64,000 bases of DNA, taken from contig NC_056733.1 in the NCBI RefSeq assembly GCF_019279795.1, forward strand, positions 1,425,540,812 through 1,425,604,811, in the 5' to 3' direction. The position numbers and the translations under genes are program-made. This DNA comes from Protopterus annectens. Taxonomy: Eukaryota > Chordata > Ceratodontiformes > Protopteridae. Positions 34,970-47,507 of the stretch are shown here, one piece after another. Each line of letters starts with the position of its first letter. Within the stretch, counting starts at the first letter, position 1. The notes below the pieces were generated by a model that was given only the letters and a program-made list of their open reading frames with translations, made no database searches and had not been told where the DNA came from.

Positions 34970-37600
34970 CATTACCCTCTTGCAGGATAGTGACATACCC
35001 CAGAAACTCTATGAGTTCTCACAGGTTGCAGGCATCAGCCAACAGTGTTAGCTACACTCAGTCAGTAGTCATGTGTATTATGGTTGAATACATTCCAAGC
35101 AGTAGAGGATCCAGGACTGCACCTTGTTGAGCACTGCTGCATACAGATCAGCTATTGGAGGTGGATGTCCCTATGGTGCATATATGTGCCAACAATGGGC
35201 CACTTAGTGACCCCTACAATGATAGTATCTTGGATGCCTAAGGAGGTGCTTTGTAAATGTTGCCTGAGCGGGGGATATAGTCAGATGGCTTGGCTCAGTC
35301 TAGAGGGTTGTAAGCCCTGATGTACCCTCACCCAAGTCCATGGTAACTGCCTCAGATATGTCCACCATGTGTAACAGTCATGCTCCCCCTGTCACAAATC
35401 CAAACTGTGTACAGTCAACTGTGTGTAGAACACATATTTGTGTGCTGATCAGCTCCATGATGATCACCCCTACAGGCATACAAATATGGGTACTCAGACA
35501 AAGAAGTGTATAGTTATGTTGATCAGTGGATGCACTACCTCTGTACAAGGGTATAACAGTTGTCATGGTCCACTCAGCTGGTGTGCAGCCAGTAGTGTCG
35601 GCATGATTGCAATGGTTTGCCAATGGTGTTAGTCATCCTTGTCAGATCACATGTGGGATGCAGCCTGGAATGTTAGCATGTGAAACAGATGCTGTATATC
35701 TTCCAATGAGAGGTCAGTTACAAACTGCTCTGTAAATATAAAAGTTATGGGACAGGTTGTAGGAATGTCATGTGTCACATGTGGTGGGGACAAGGAAGTG
35801 TGATTGATGCAAACAGTATGGGTGTACAGGTTAGGTATGAGTACAGACCCATCATGTGTGGCATCATGACGTATGATGTCACTGACAATCTGGGCCTGTA
35901 CTTTGAGGTCACACATGTAACTACATGATACGTTGTGGTTCGCCTTTATGTGGGTGGCTACTTTTGTCACTTACTGTGTCTACACATCACAACAACACTC
36001 TGTGCTTCTTTTAGCTGAGGAAGTAGTGCCACCATGTTAGGGGGGCACCCTCACCCCAGCTGACACACAGCACTGTTGACCTGTTATTGTAGAGCCTGCT
36101 AATGGAAGTTGTCCACCAGTCAGGTTTGCTGAGCCATGATGAGCCTGTGTCTCTCCTGTCATGTACACCCAAGTACATGCAGTTGTAATGCTGCTAACAT
36201 AATGCGTGGGTGTAGAACTCTGCATACTTTCCTCTCCCAGATGAAAGGGAGGTGCAATCACACTATGGCAACCATCTCTCAGGAGGTAATAAATGGCTGT
36301 CATGAGATATATGTTTATATTGTCTGCAAGGGGAGGCATGTGTCAGTAGTTCTAAGAAGACTCATCTGTGGCCAGATCCCACCAGGGAGGGCCTCACATG
36401 GTGGGGGGGGCTGTACTGGTCACCCATATTGGTAAACACATGATGCATTATGCTGGTTCCCCATGAGGGGATGTCACAGTACTGCTGCGGGGCATTGTAG
36501 GTAAGGACCTGGACCATCCTTTGGGCAAGTGAGCCGCAGCACAATTATGCAACACAGTGTGTACATATTACATTTCCCTAACATGTTTGTCTGTGCTCTG
36601 TACAGACACCATGCATGACTCTCTTCTTGCAACATGCTAGAAGTAACTGCGATACTTACTTGCACAGAGGACAACTAGCATGTAGTACCAAGCAGTGTCC
36701 CCAGATCTCTGAATCATGTCACCTGAAATGCCATGACAGGAGTTAGCATGGATATGACTGACATGAGACCAAATACTGTTACTTTTACTCAAGGCCAGAT
36801 CATGCCTACCGACTGTAACCAGAGAAGACCAATGACTGTTACACTATGCAATGGATGTTGGACATATATCTCACTCCACCAACCATGGCCTTACAAGATG
36901 TATGACAATATTAGGCCAGCAGACCTTTCTGGAAACTGTGTACATCATGTATGGAGTGTTATGTCAGCTGGTGGATAGGCAAGTGTCTGACAGTTATACT
37001 CTGGAAAGATAGCATTGGGAGACCTACGCTGCAATGACGCCAGTCACCAGTGGAGTTAACCATCCTCTTTTACTGGTGTTCCCCATCTACCTATTCCCTC
37101 TCTGCAGTCACAGCCACTGTCAGTGACCTCTGACTGAGTACATTAGCAGGTGATTGCATACTGGGAGCTGTCACAGAATCCCACACAGAACCAACAGTTA
37201 TGCAGGATGGCCTAAAACACAGTCAGCTGTATTCTGAGCCACTGACAAAGACTAACTGCCAATGACTGCACAAAACTATCCTGTGGGAAATCATCCACCG
37301 TGCAAAATATTGTAGTGTCCACATACCACACACAGCTGAGCCATTACACATGGTGTTATTGACACAGACAGTAATGTAGTCTTTGACTCTTACTGGTCGG
37401 TAAGATGTGGGGATGCATTCACTGTTGTACAACCTATACCGACAGGTTTGGGATGTAAATCCCAGATTGTCACTGCTATACTGAATGTGGCAGTCATCAC
37501 ACTCATCATTGTGTGCAATGGCACCCTTGCTATGTCAGTACACAGGCATATCGTACAACTGTACCAGCCACACAGGTTCTATAGTGTACCTTTGGGAAAA
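34970..37600 (-). other. Harbinger internal noncoding region (right arm, inner part)
   Basis: This is homologous in reverse complement to about 16440-13870. No credible coding frame was found; the short ORFs at 35378-35623 and 15753-16025 correspond to each other but reflect arm homology rather than a recognised protein. Confidence 0.5.
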
Positions 37601-38390
37601 ACCCGGTTCCCTTGAATTACCACATTGATGGTAGTCCACTGAACACAGAAGGCATTATAAGAGATCTGGGAACACAGGTTGGCAGCAACCTCTATTTTGA
37701 CCACCACATTGCCACTGTGGTCAGAAAGTCCTTCTATGTGGCACATCTCATTACTAAGCGTTTTGCATCCAGGAAGAAAGAGGTCATTGTCTCCCTCTAC
37801 TCTTCCCTCATTAGGCCAATTACTGAGTACAATGTCCCATTTGGCATGTACAGCACTAGACCCCTGCAGCAACTGGAGAGGCCGCAAAAGTACCTCACAA
37901 AGAGATCCTAGGCCTTAACTTGTCCTATATGGACAGACTCAAAAAACTCCAACTATTCTCTGTCTCATATCGCCTGCTTAGAGGTGACCTCTGCTTGACT
38001 AACAAAGCCATGTCTGACCCAACTCTGTTAGAAATGCTACATCGAAAGAAATCACAATCCCTCCGCATCACACACTCCAGGGACCTCAACCTCACTACCA
38101 CAATCAAAAGAACATGCTGGAGGGACATGTTCATAACCCAGAGACTGCCCATGCTATGGAATAGACTTCCCATACATGTCAAGCAGAGCACCTCACTGGC
38201 CCTCTTCAAGAGAAATCTTGATGAGTGAATGGGAAATAGAAAATTCACCCCGGGGATCACTCCAGTGGCTCTACTCGACAGAGGCACTAGGAACTAAGGT
38301 TGGGTGGCACGATGCCAGGGTAATCCTATGGGCTAGGCTTGTAAAGGCTCCAGGGCCATTAGCCTAGTACACACCTATGAACCTATGAAC
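37600..38390 (+). mobile_element. L2/CR1-like LINE, 3' part, inserted in the right arm
   Basis: A frame at 37612-37911 carries 'GIIRDLGTQVGSNLYFDHHI' and 'SLIRPITEYNVPFGMYS' (RT C-terminal region). After a one-base shift, 37920-38228 carries 'LKKLQLFSVSYRLLRGDLCL' and 'QRLPMLWNRLPIHVKQSTS', the typical CR1/L2 C-terminus. The 3' tail is CCTATGAACCTATGAAC. The left arm near 13840 lacks the insert. No clear TSD is visible. The tail is shared with the tRNA SINEs at 3189-3328 and 55602-55747. Confidence 0.8.
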
Positions 38391-38399
38391 CAATGCACA

Positions 38400-39530
38400 G
38401 TGTAGATAACATGTCCTATGGAGTCCGTGTCATGACCATACATGTGTAGTCTGTCTCCTAAATGCTTTGGAGGGGATGCGTATAGCTCCATACAGGGAGG
38501 TGTTGGATCCCACTGTGTACTTCCCACGTATTTATGACAGGATTAACACGTCTCACCTTTTCACCCTACAACATCAATGTGGTTTACCCAGTACTTGCTA
38601 GAGAGACAGGTATGTAAAACAGACAGTATGTCCTACATGAAACAGACCCTCCCCATGCATGTGAAGCAAACATCTGCTGTGACACAGCATGTGCAGGTTA
38701 CAAAATGCGTTGCAGAACACGACAATCATAACTAGTTTCGGGCAACTGTCTATACTGGACAAAGGATATTTGTAGATGGGTCATCTCCATCACCACAGCT
38801 TGTAGCAGTGTGAGTTAACAAAACCCTGATGACACTTATCAAGGGTAGCAGACCTGTTCACAGAATAAGGATGCATGAGTACGCTGAATGCCACCATTGT
38901 CCTTGTTAGCCTATTATACACATATGAACCTATAGAGCCATGCACTTATAGTGCTGTACCTTGCTGAAGACATATTTCTGCTGTGCTGACATGCCATCCT
39001 GTGCTGCTTTATTACCTCTGTGTAAACATAGGTTATCTCAACAGACTGCTGAAACAGAAACATAAGCAGTTCTGTGACACACTTGTCATTGTGTAACTAT
39101 ACAGCCATTATAACATCATACAACATAAGGTACACAAAAATATGTGGCATACTCCTGACAAATGCCAACATACAGTATCTGTAGTTAACCACTACAAGTG
39201 GCATGGCAAAGCAACACTGCATCACACAAGTACATGTTAACTAATATAGTCATCCTGTGCATCAGACACATAGCTTTATTCTTCTGCATTGATGGTGAGG
39301 ATGACAGGGATGTGGCACAGGTATCATCACTTGCACAGGGTGTTGTGTGGGGGTGCATGAGACCTAGGCTGACCCAAATGGTTGACAGCATGTGTGCAAC
39401 TCAGGAAGGGAAGCAGGTAAGATGGACCATGAAAAGGTGCCGTGTGTGTGTCTGTAGGTGACCTGCATTTGAGAGTGGTGTTGTGTATACACAGTCAAGC
39501 TCAGTGCTAGCCTTGGACCATACATGGTAG
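38400..39530 (-). other. Harbinger internal noncoding region (right arm, outer part)
   Basis: Reverse-complement partner of about 12660-13840 in the left arm. No gene was recognised. Confidence 0.45.
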
Positions 39531-40134
39531 AGTTGACAGTTCACTGTCGCCGGCACCGAACATGGGTACTGGCTCTGCCAGGAGTTGCACTGCCACCGCC
39601 ATGCCCAAGGTCAGAAGTGGTGCTAGTAACTGATGGTGACTACTGTCTGCTGGGACCATGTCCCCCACAGGAACACCCAGGACCATTACCCCATGGCCTG
39701 CCATGTCATGGTGTGAACAGCACCCTCCCCCTCTGTAGCGCTGGGCATACTGCCACTAAGGGAGCGTGATTGTGCATGGCCATGTGGACTCTTAGCAGAT
39801 GGGGTTGCTGACCTACATTCACAAGTCTGATGCTCAACCCCAACCACACATTCCTGCACAGACAATGTGCGGTCCAAGACAGACACTGTCTCGGCCCAAC
39901 TTCTGTCCACTGCATCAGAGAACCAATCCAGGGTGTGCAGTGATAATGAAGACAGAAGAGGGATGTCTCCTTCTGGGACAGATTCAGCCCTCGACACACC
40001 ACCTGTACCTCACTGTGGCCATCATCATCATCAGAGTCTAAAGAGACACTGACATCAGATTGTGTAGGGGACAGACACCAACCCCCCCCCCTCCAGTCAC
40101 CTGTGATAAGAAAGAAAAAAGTAGTACATGAATA

Positions 40135-40540
40135 CCTACATTACTGTATACGAAAAATCCACCAGTACTCATAATAACAAAGACCCACAACTGGATTAGT
40201 AGTCAAACATTTTTCTTCTCAGCTTTCGTCCAAACAAGACTTCTTCTGAACAATATACACATTCACCTCAAGACCTTTATAACAACCACTTCAAGGAAAT
40301 CAGGTAAAACCTGACCAGTAAAATTTACCTTTTAATAAATCAGTACAAAACTATACTTGCTAAAACACGGCATAAAAACCCAGTACACCTATCTTAACAA
40401 ATGTATTGAAATACACATTTCACTGCCTAATTTATTTTCCTTTCAACCTTTTGTTTTTTAAAAGGTATTTTAGAGTAATTGAAACAGTTAAGCCAGAAGG
40501 CTTATCTGCTGTTTACTGTCACTCTCAAAGTGTTTCTTTT
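40135..40540 (-). mobile_element. PLE terminal-repeat fragment inside the right arm
   Basis: Inverted partner of 11340-11745 in the same intron of the MYB-like gene. It shares the hammerhead-like motif and the AT-rich flank. Confidence 0.5.
40218..40248 (-). ncRNA. Degenerate hammerhead-like motif (right arm)
   Basis: CAGAAGA (the first T of CTGANGA has changed), extra A, stem GTC/GAC, GAAA, then GCTG. Core damage makes activity unlikely. Confidence 0.4.
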
Positions 40541-41419
40541 TGTTCAACTACACTCCTGTGATTACCCCCTCTATGATCCTTGGGTAACTGTTCCAGAATG
40601 AAAAATAAAAACATTCTACACTGTTTGCACAGGAAATTATGTTTAAATAGGACATTATTCTGGCCTTAACTTTAATAGAATATAAATATTCCTTAAAAAA
40701 ACAGTGTCAGGCTTACCAGGAGCAGGACTTCAGCCTTGGCCAATATCTGACAGACCTGTGAAAAGTTGAGGGTGAGGTAATGTCAGTACCAATGCATGTT
40801 GCAGCATAGCAAGGTAATACGTCCATATATCTCACATTTACAGTAGCTACTGTATTACTTGTTGTATTGGTCACATTCTGAGTATGAGTGTACAACTGAG
40901 TTTAAACCCTCCCCCCAAAGAACAAAGACCTGACATCCATGTAAAGGTATGTACAGCCTGACAAACTGATTGCTACAGTATTACAATGCTGATCACAGTA
41001 AGCCTACCTGCATGCTCCCCTGCTGTGAAAACTGTGGCACCCTCCTCCACAATGTATGGTGTGATGGACACCTTGCAGCTGTTGTGTGTGCCTAGGTTTG
41101 CCAGGAATTCCTCGGTGGCTGAGAGTGATTGTTCCACTGCAGGCCCTCCACCACAGATAGCACAATCCCTGGCTACATCAGCTGTCCTTCATCATTCAGC
41201 ATTGATGGTGTCTGTTGCACAGTGTCAAACCTGCTCATATATTCTGCCCTAATGGCCCATGCCATTCACATCAAGTACAACGTCTCCCCACAATGCAGTC
41301 CGCTGTTCCTTGTTTTGCCTCCCCCTGGACAGTAGGATGTGATGATGTTGCCTTAGTCCTGTAATGTTATTTTCCACATCAGAGAAGGGTGCATGGTGTC
41401 TAGGGCACGTGATTCCTGA

Positions 41420-42970
41420 AAGACAACAAAAGGGGAACACATTAGAGGATCACATACGTGGATGTGAACTATGTAGAGATACAGCAAGGACAAAATGGCT
41501 GGGACTATGCACTGCTTGCTCACACATGTCATACTCCACAATGTGCAAACATACTAAGTGTGTGGCTACAACTGAGATAGTAGCAATAGTCATGTATTCC
41601 CGTGTGTGCCATGATAGATACAGTTGTATGATCAGTCACCCAACACTTGAGTCTACTGTGGTGTGTCCCCTACAGGCAACTCCCAGATAATATGTCATAA
41701 GAACAGCGCCACACAAATAGCAGTGTGCTATTACAACCACTATAAAGGGACAGTCCAACCAGTGTGCAGCAATGAAAAAAGACAATGCATCCTTGATGTA
41801 TTGTACATCCTGTGCACATGTAAGGCAGTAGGAGATCAATGGCAAGTATAAGACAGGCTTAATACTGTAATCCCTATTTCCCGTAAGATTATTCACCCAT
41901 CTGCATCCTGTTGTACCCAAAATCAGTTACATACCTAATAGAGTGCAGTACTCATCTGTTGATATGTGGTGATAGTAAAGTCTTCACAAAGGCATGCTCT
42001 CTGTGAGGAAAGTTTCATAAAGAATGGTTCCCCATAGCCAGCTACTTGCCTTTTAAACATGCTTCTCATCAGCAGGTGATTGCCTGTAAACCAATCTGTG
42101 GGTCTGAAATGCTAATTGCAGCCAACACAGCTGATTTGCACCATCATCAGCCAATGACATGCAACCACTGTACAATATATAAGGCCTTCATGTAGATTAG
42201 GACCCCTTTCTGATATGTTGTGCTGGACATTACTGGGGTGAGGAGACTACATCATCACAGAGGGTAGATCTGTAGCAGAAACCTTTACATAGAGATGTGT
42301 GTGCTACAGGCTGCAGCTGCTGCTGCAAGTAATAGACATAGGCAGAGAGTGTAAACACTCTGGAGGACAACAAGCTGTAGGAATAACTGTGGGAGCTGTG
42401 CCAGCTTTGTTGTAGAGGCAGAGCCAGAGTGAGGCTACTCCTCCCACTCCAAATAAAACATGTGTTTAAGGTAAATATGTTAGGCAATGGTATCACTAAC
42501 AGAGTATTAGGCGACATGTTTGGTGTGTCCTTGAGTAAGATGGGGTATAAATATAGGAATATGTCCACCATTTGGACAATTGCCAGGCCATGTGTTACAA
42601 TCTGTTAGTAATTTGCAGCATATATGAGGGCAGGCATTCTTGCAAGCAGGGACTTCCAATGTGTATGTTAGCTGTGCAGCTTTGATAATCTGCACAGTGA
42701 CTTTGGAAGGAATGTGTAGTGCACTCTGACATTAGTGGCTCTCATTTGCAGTACCTGCATTGACATTCTCTGTGAATGCATATTAATGCAAGATGTGACA
42801 CTTTACATACAGTACATATAGTTTTGCAATAGGGATATGTGAAGTGTGTTCCTACATGCAGGTACATAACTTCCATCAGTGAAAAGCAGACATGTCATTT
42901 GAATTGCACTGTGTAGATACAGAGTGGATGACTTAGTCAATAATTGCTGCCTTCACAATATTGTACATTC
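41420..42970. other. Outer flank of the right arm, no gene seen
   Basis: This is possibly the outer end of the Harbinger element. A CCAAT plus TATA pair lies at 42150-42182. No TIR with a 3-bp TSD was recognised. Confidence 0.35.
42150..42182 (+). promoter_or_regulatory. Candidate core promoter (CCAAT and TATA)
   Basis: GCCAATGACATG at about 42149-42160 and TATATAA at about 42176-42182 mimic the CCAAT/TATA pair before the transposase ATG. No convincing ORF follows on the plus strand, so it may belong to a lost gene or be chance. Confidence 0.2.
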
Positions 42971-42974
42971 ACTT

Positions 42975-43070
42975 CTACACACCACTGGATTTGAACCCAG
43001 GACTGTGTGTGGCAAAATGTATTATCTGTAAGGTGGTTAACAGACAGAGCTACTAAGTCACTGCTACAGC
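42975..43070 (-). mobile_element. tRNA-related SINE head
   Basis: The minus strand has GCAGTGACTTAGTAGCTCTG at the start and a good B box (GGGTTCAAATCCAG). Spacing is tRNA-like, but the cloverleaf is poor and both sides are repetitive, so this is a SINE head rather than a tRNA gene. Confidence 0.5.
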
Positions 43071-43477
43071 AAGTGTATTTGTAAGATATATGTGTGTACA
43101 TACAGTTTGTGACATACATTATCTACATCCATCGGTATGTGCATGGCTTTATATGGATGTATGTGTGCACCAGGGTCCCAGTTGAACATGTAATTTGCCA
43201 GTAATTCCTTAGCAGGTGTCTTTCTACATGTTGCTGCTGAATGGCACATTTACCTGCTATCACTGGCCTCACTTACATCCAATATAATGTCTTTGGCTTT
43301 CTAGTGGTGTACTTTGCACCAGAGTCCAAGTTATATTCCCATTTTTTCCATTACTTTTTAATCAAGTTTACACAATGTGGCACATCATGCAGCTCCACTG
43401 AAACACACTTAATGACTCTGACTGGCAATTACTATGTTTTGTTTAAACCACCTTTTTTAATTAAGAGTTGTATTGCC

Positions 43478-43535
43478 TGGCAGGTTAATGCAGTGGTCTG
43501 CAGGTGCGATGGTCTCGGGTTCGAAACGTGAGACA
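43478..43535 (+). mobile_element. tRNA-related SINE head next to a LINE 3' end
   Basis: TTAATGCAGTGGTCTGC resembles an A-box region and CTCGGGTTCGAAACGTGAG contains a perfect B box (GGTTCGAAAC). It abuts the 3' tail of the minus-strand LINE at 43536. Confidence 0.45.
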
Positions 43536-44125
43536 GGTGTTCGTAGGTTCATAGGTTGGTACTAGGCTATTGGCTCTAGGGCCTATACAAGCCTAGCCAT
43601 AACAATTCCCTGAATATTTCTTCCCACAATATTTACTTCCCTGAACCCCTGTCTAGTAGGGCGACTGACATGATCCTCAGGGTGAATTTCCTATCTCCCA
43701 TCCAATCGTCAAGGTTGCTTTTGAAGAGGGCCAAGGAGGTGCTCTGCTTGACGTGTATGGGCAGTCTATTCCAGAGTATGGGGAGTCTCTGGGTCAGGAA
43801 CCTATCCCTCCAACATGTTTTGTTCATTGTGATGAGGTTTAGATCCCTGGAGCATGTGGCTCTGAGGGATTGGGATTTCTTTAAGTGGAGCATGTCCAAC
43901 AGCTCAGGGTTTGACATGGCCTTGTATGTTAAGCAGAGATCATGTCTGAGTAGACGATATGCCACAGAGTATAGCTGGAGTTTTTTTAGATGGTCAGCAT
44001 AGGGCATCTGCTTTAGGCCTGTGATTCCTTTAGTGAGATATTTCTGTGGCCTTTCCAGCTGCTGCAGATGTCTTGTGAGGTATATACCAAATGGGGTGTT
44101 GTACTCTATAATGGGTCTAATGAGG
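43536..44125 (-). mobile_element. L2/CR1-like LINE, 3' part
   Basis: Minus-strand frame 44007-43633 contains 'LKKLQLYSVAYRLLRHDLCL', 'SRDLNLITMNKTCWRDRFL' and 'QRLPILWNRLPIHVKQSTS', closely matching the plus-strand copy at 37600-38390. The tail at 43536-43560 consists of CCTATGAAC-type units read on the minus strand. It is 5'-truncated near 44125. Confidence 0.8.
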
Positions 44126-44531
44126 GATAGTTTATTTTGTAAGTGTCTATTGCAAGTTTAAAAACACATATAGTCAATATAGCTCTACTTAGCTGAGCTT
44201 AGCGAAGCTGCGTGACCTGGTGTGCAGCTCAGTATTGTGCTAAAATATAAAGAAAAGAAAAGAAAAATGAGGAGATAGAAAAGTGGTGAAATGGGGTGCA
44301 AGCAGGGGGAAAACATTGTGAAAGGTAGGTAGGGATGTGCAAGAAAGGTGTAGAAAAAATATAGCTATCCATTTCTTGTACAGCAACTGTGCACTTTGAC
44401 AGAATTTGTACATGACTTTGATCTCTCAATCCCAGAGAGAGAGGGGTGACACCATAACTGCATTGTCAGGCCAATTGGACCAAATTACGTGTCCAGTGGA
44501 CATGTGTGTGAAATGAAGAGCTATGTATGGG

Positions 44532-44534
<3 letters not shown>

Positions 44535-44597
<63 letters not shown>

Positions 44598-44603
44598 TTT
44601 TTT
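44535..44603. repeat. (AT)n followed by poly(T)
   Basis: About 46 bases of AT dinucleotide are followed by a T run of about 23, which may mark a lost poly(A) tail on the minus strand. Confidence 0.9.
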
Positions 44604-45229
44604 AAGGTACGTGTGGGGAAGGTAAATTGGGTAGGTGAGGATGCATTTGCACACAGACAAGACAACAGACAGGGGCAGTGTGTAACACATGAGGGGATGA
44701 ACACCTTGGATAGGGAGGGTGTTGTGGAATCCAAGTCCCATGTGCCTCCAGATGGCAGCAGCATGACTCACATTCCCACCCATGGGACTGTTGGCACTGC
44801 TTCTTCACTGCCATGGGGGTGGCAGTGCTAGAGACTGGGTACCGGGGTGAGGCTCTCCCACCAGGTCGGCCAGCATCCCCCTCAATCTAGCATAGAAGGC
44901 AGTCAAACCCACATCAGATTATCCCACGCACCAAGACCAGCAGCTCATCCCGGGTGACAACTCTCCATACAGCACTGCTCCCAGATGTGGACCTGGACCC
45001 ATCCCATGAGGCAGTACTACCCAACACCACATGTAGTGCAGGAGCAGAAGATGGAGCACCACTGGTCTGGGACCCAGATGTGCTGGGATCCAGTCCCACA
45101 ACTGGTTGAGGCAAGGTAGACGGATCAGCCGGAACCAGCTTATCTTGCCATGCTGTGGTAAATGAGGTAGAGCAATAAGTTAAGATTAGTAATAACCAAA
45201 CCATTGTTAGTATTAACAGAATGGAACAT

Positions 45230-45910
45230 CATTTTAATTGATCCAAATATATATTAATGTATATTATGTGTAACACAACAGTAAATAACATAACAGTCAG
45301 TATGTTAACAGCATGCATGTAAGAATTAAAGCATAAGGCCAACAAAACAGTTTAAAAAATATGCTAATATTGAATCATAACACAAAACAATAATACATCA
45401 CTTTTTGCAAAAAATATAGATAATTTAACAAAATATGTGAATATTAAATCATAATAATAAATAGTAATAATAAATAAATGAAGCTATGGGGTGGGGGTGA
45501 GAGAGAAAAACAATCCATTACTGACAATGCAGACTATATCCCTGAAAACACGATAATACTCTACAGGCAAGTAGTGTCAGTTTTGAGTACAGTGACTACA
45601 ATTCTCCTATAGCTGATGTAGCACGCACATACCTCTCAAGCTGTTAGCATGGGTCAGTATGGGCCAAGCAATAACAAATGCAGGTAAACAACTACACAGA
45701 ACACGTTCACATAATGTGGACAGATTAGGCAGTTTTAATTACATTATGAGAAATCATGACACTTGAGAGGCATGTTTGTGTACAGTACATAAATTAGACA
45801 TCTGCCATGCCTTAGTTGGCAGGCATGGAAATAGAGCCCAATAGCTGTAATTGCAGGGGATATCTGCAAAAAAAATGTAACATTGACTGCAGCAGGTTAG
45901 TACAGATACG
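45230..45910. other. Unannotated AT-rich stretch in the intron of the second MYB-like gene
   Basis: Simple AT-rich sequence with no coding frame or element boundary recognised. Confidence 0.5.
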
Positions 45911-45914
45911 CAAG

Positions 45915-46465
45915 GAATACAGCCATTCCTGAAATATGTAGACAGATGTATTTAGGAATCAACAGGTCTGCTTAACACTTTATTGGTATTGCTGATAATT
46001 GTGAAATGTTAGCACAATTATATCTGCTCATAACATGGGCTGCCTCAACCATATACCATTTGTTCCTGGAGTGGGAGAAAAAGAAAGTGATGTGACTACA
46101 TTTGTTTTGTATTCTAGAACTGTTACAATGTTATACTTGACTGCAGTGACAGTAGAACACACATGCATGGAATACACCCATACTGCATTTATTAAAACAG
46201 ATTTCTGTAGGAATCAACAATGCTGTTTAACACTTTATTAGTATTGCTGATAAATGTCTGTGAAGTCCACACAATATCTGCCCATAGAGTGGGCTACCTC
46301 ACACATATGCCTTTATTACCTAAAGTAGGAGGAACAGAGAGCATTATGTGACTGATATTGGCCTGGAGACAACCTTGGACCATACTATGAGTCAAACAAT
46401 ACAGTTTGCAGGCCATTAGTTTTGCATTCTACAGCTATTACAGTGTTACACTTGACTGCAGCAAC
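45915..46465. repeat. Tandem duplication of about 255 bp
   Basis: Units begin at about 45915 and 46170. Both contain AGGAATCAACA, TTTAACACTTTATT, TATTGCTGATAA, GTGGGCT or ATGGGCTGCCTCA and TACACTTGACTGCAG in the same order. They are clearly diverged. Confidence 0.75.
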
Positions 46466-46469
46466 CTTA

Positions 46470-46870
46470 CCATAAACAAGCAATGCATACAGCTCTACTG
46501 CAATGGTTATGACAACACAATCTTGGTGTACCACCATTTTGCTTACTGTTATTGGTATTGTTTATTGTCTATTGCAATACAGTTATTATAGTTCATTTAT
46601 TGCACTACAGCTTGCCCATTCATTATAGTACAGTTTTTTATGGTGTATACTTTATTGCAGTAACTGCTTTACTTTTTCTTGATTATTGCACTATAGTTAG
46701 CATAATAAATCCATACATACCACACTCACAGCACAACCTGGCCAAGTGCCCAGCATGGGACTCGACATTGCAAGCCATCTCCATTGTAGCTGTTGGGAGA
46801 GAAGCACACCATTATGGATACTAGTTTTGCAGACATTCAGCTTGCATATTGGTAAAATAGTGGAAAATAT
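46470..46870. other. AT-rich intron part, no feature seen
   Basis: TTATTG-rich low-complexity sequence between the tandem repeat and the exon 1 donor. Confidence 0.4.
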
Positions 46871-47507
46871 ACTTACATATTTGTGGGGCATTCCCAGCTC
46901 TGGCTTCTTGTATCCAAGTGTCCAAGGTTCCTTTGTTTCTCTTCTTCAGGTCATCATAATGGTAATGACACTGCTCACCTGTGTGGGGTATACTAGTAAC
47001 ACTGGTGAGTTCCCTGGCCAACCCATCCCAGGCCTCTGCCTTACATTCTGAGCCCTGCAAACTGCTCTGCAGCAGCTTGGGTTCATGATTTTTTTACCAG
47101 GAGTCCAACAAAGTCTCTGGACTCCTGAATACACAATCTCTGTGCCCGAAAGCGCACACCTTCATCAGCACCATCTGCCATATCACCTGTTGATCAGTCT
47201 CTAAAGACTGTTGATGAATTCCCACCTATTGTGTCTAATATAGGCTGTTTTCCCACCCTTACACATCATTGAGCAACATTCAAAAAAATGTCATGTCACT
47301 TATCGCGCAAACCAGCTAAGCAGAGCTAAGCAGTGTGAAAACTCACACAACCAGGAATTTAGCTAAGCTTAGCACCATGCAAACAGAAGTAGCCTTTAGT
47401 ATGTTTAAGCAGTCTTCAGCATAGCATGGCAGTGCCATATTTCACAAATTTGTTTTATAAAATTAAACATATATAATAAATTAAATAACAGACATCTTTT
47501 CACTGCT

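Larger units (their letters stand above)
25595..41145 (-). repeat. Right arm of the giant inverted repeat
   Basis: Reverse-complement partner of 10748-24990. Insertions present only here are a V-SINE (26585-26990), PLE-C (28848-34660) and an L2-like LINE (37600-38390). The segment 27720-28480, with the transposase promoter and N-terminus, is kept here but lost on the left; about 6 kb matching 16440-22420 is missing at 34970. Homology to the Harbinger element continues outward past 41145 into the MYB exon ending at 41418. Confidence 0.85.
39686..41418 (-). pseudogene. Harbinger MYB/SANT-like partner gene (right arm)
   Basis: Reading leftward, an exon begins at about 41418 after a TTGTCTTTCAG-like acceptor. 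Its MYB/SANT-like block includes 'FSDVENNITGLRQHHHILLS' and 'EQRTALWGDVVLDVNGMG', which fits Harbinger-linked MYB proteins. The exon continues through 'ATEEFLANLGTHNSC' to a GTAGGC donor near 40999. A 39-nt mini-exon lies near 40740 and the last exon starts near 40098 after TTCTTATCACAG, all in phase 1 as in the left arm. The last exon has an acidic run and a helical tail ending at about 39686. Stops in the first exon show it is dead. The partner protein normally aids nuclear import and DNA binding of the transposase. Confidence 0.65.
44914..47092 (-). pseudogene. Second MYB/SANT-like two-exon gene fragment
   Basis: Exon 1 (about 47092-46877, minus) encodes 'LLQSSLQGSECKAEAWDGLA', 'ELTSVTSIPHTGEQCHYHY' and 'DDLKKRNKGTLD', a MYB/SANT-like fold with the spaced Trp and a basic recognition helix as in Harbinger partner proteins. 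It ends at a strong GTAAGT donor (ACTTAC at 46871-46876). Exon 2 starts at 45152 after an acceptor ending TTTACCACAG and reads 'WQDKLVPADPSTLPQPVVG' plus a Ser/Thr-rich linker to a stop at 44914. The exon phases agree (phase 1). It is not the same sequence as the MYB-like gene in the inverted-repeat arms, so a second Harbinger-type element or paralogue is implied. No transposase for it is visible here. Confidence 0.5.

Noticed and set aside
42975-43070. Possible tRNA gene
   Set aside because: The B box is good but the acceptor stem and anticodon arm are poor, and the context is repetitive; it is called a SINE head instead.
44466-44831. ORFs of about 100 codons on both strands around 44.6 kb
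   Set aside because: They run through the AT and poly(T) simple repeat and show no conserved domain.
47130-47170. Hammerhead-like text CCCGAAAGCGCAC on plus and CTGATGAAGG on minus
   Set aside because: The two halves are on opposite strands and do not form one core with a stem II followed by GAAA. It may be a scrambled PLE end, but it is not supported as a ribozyme.
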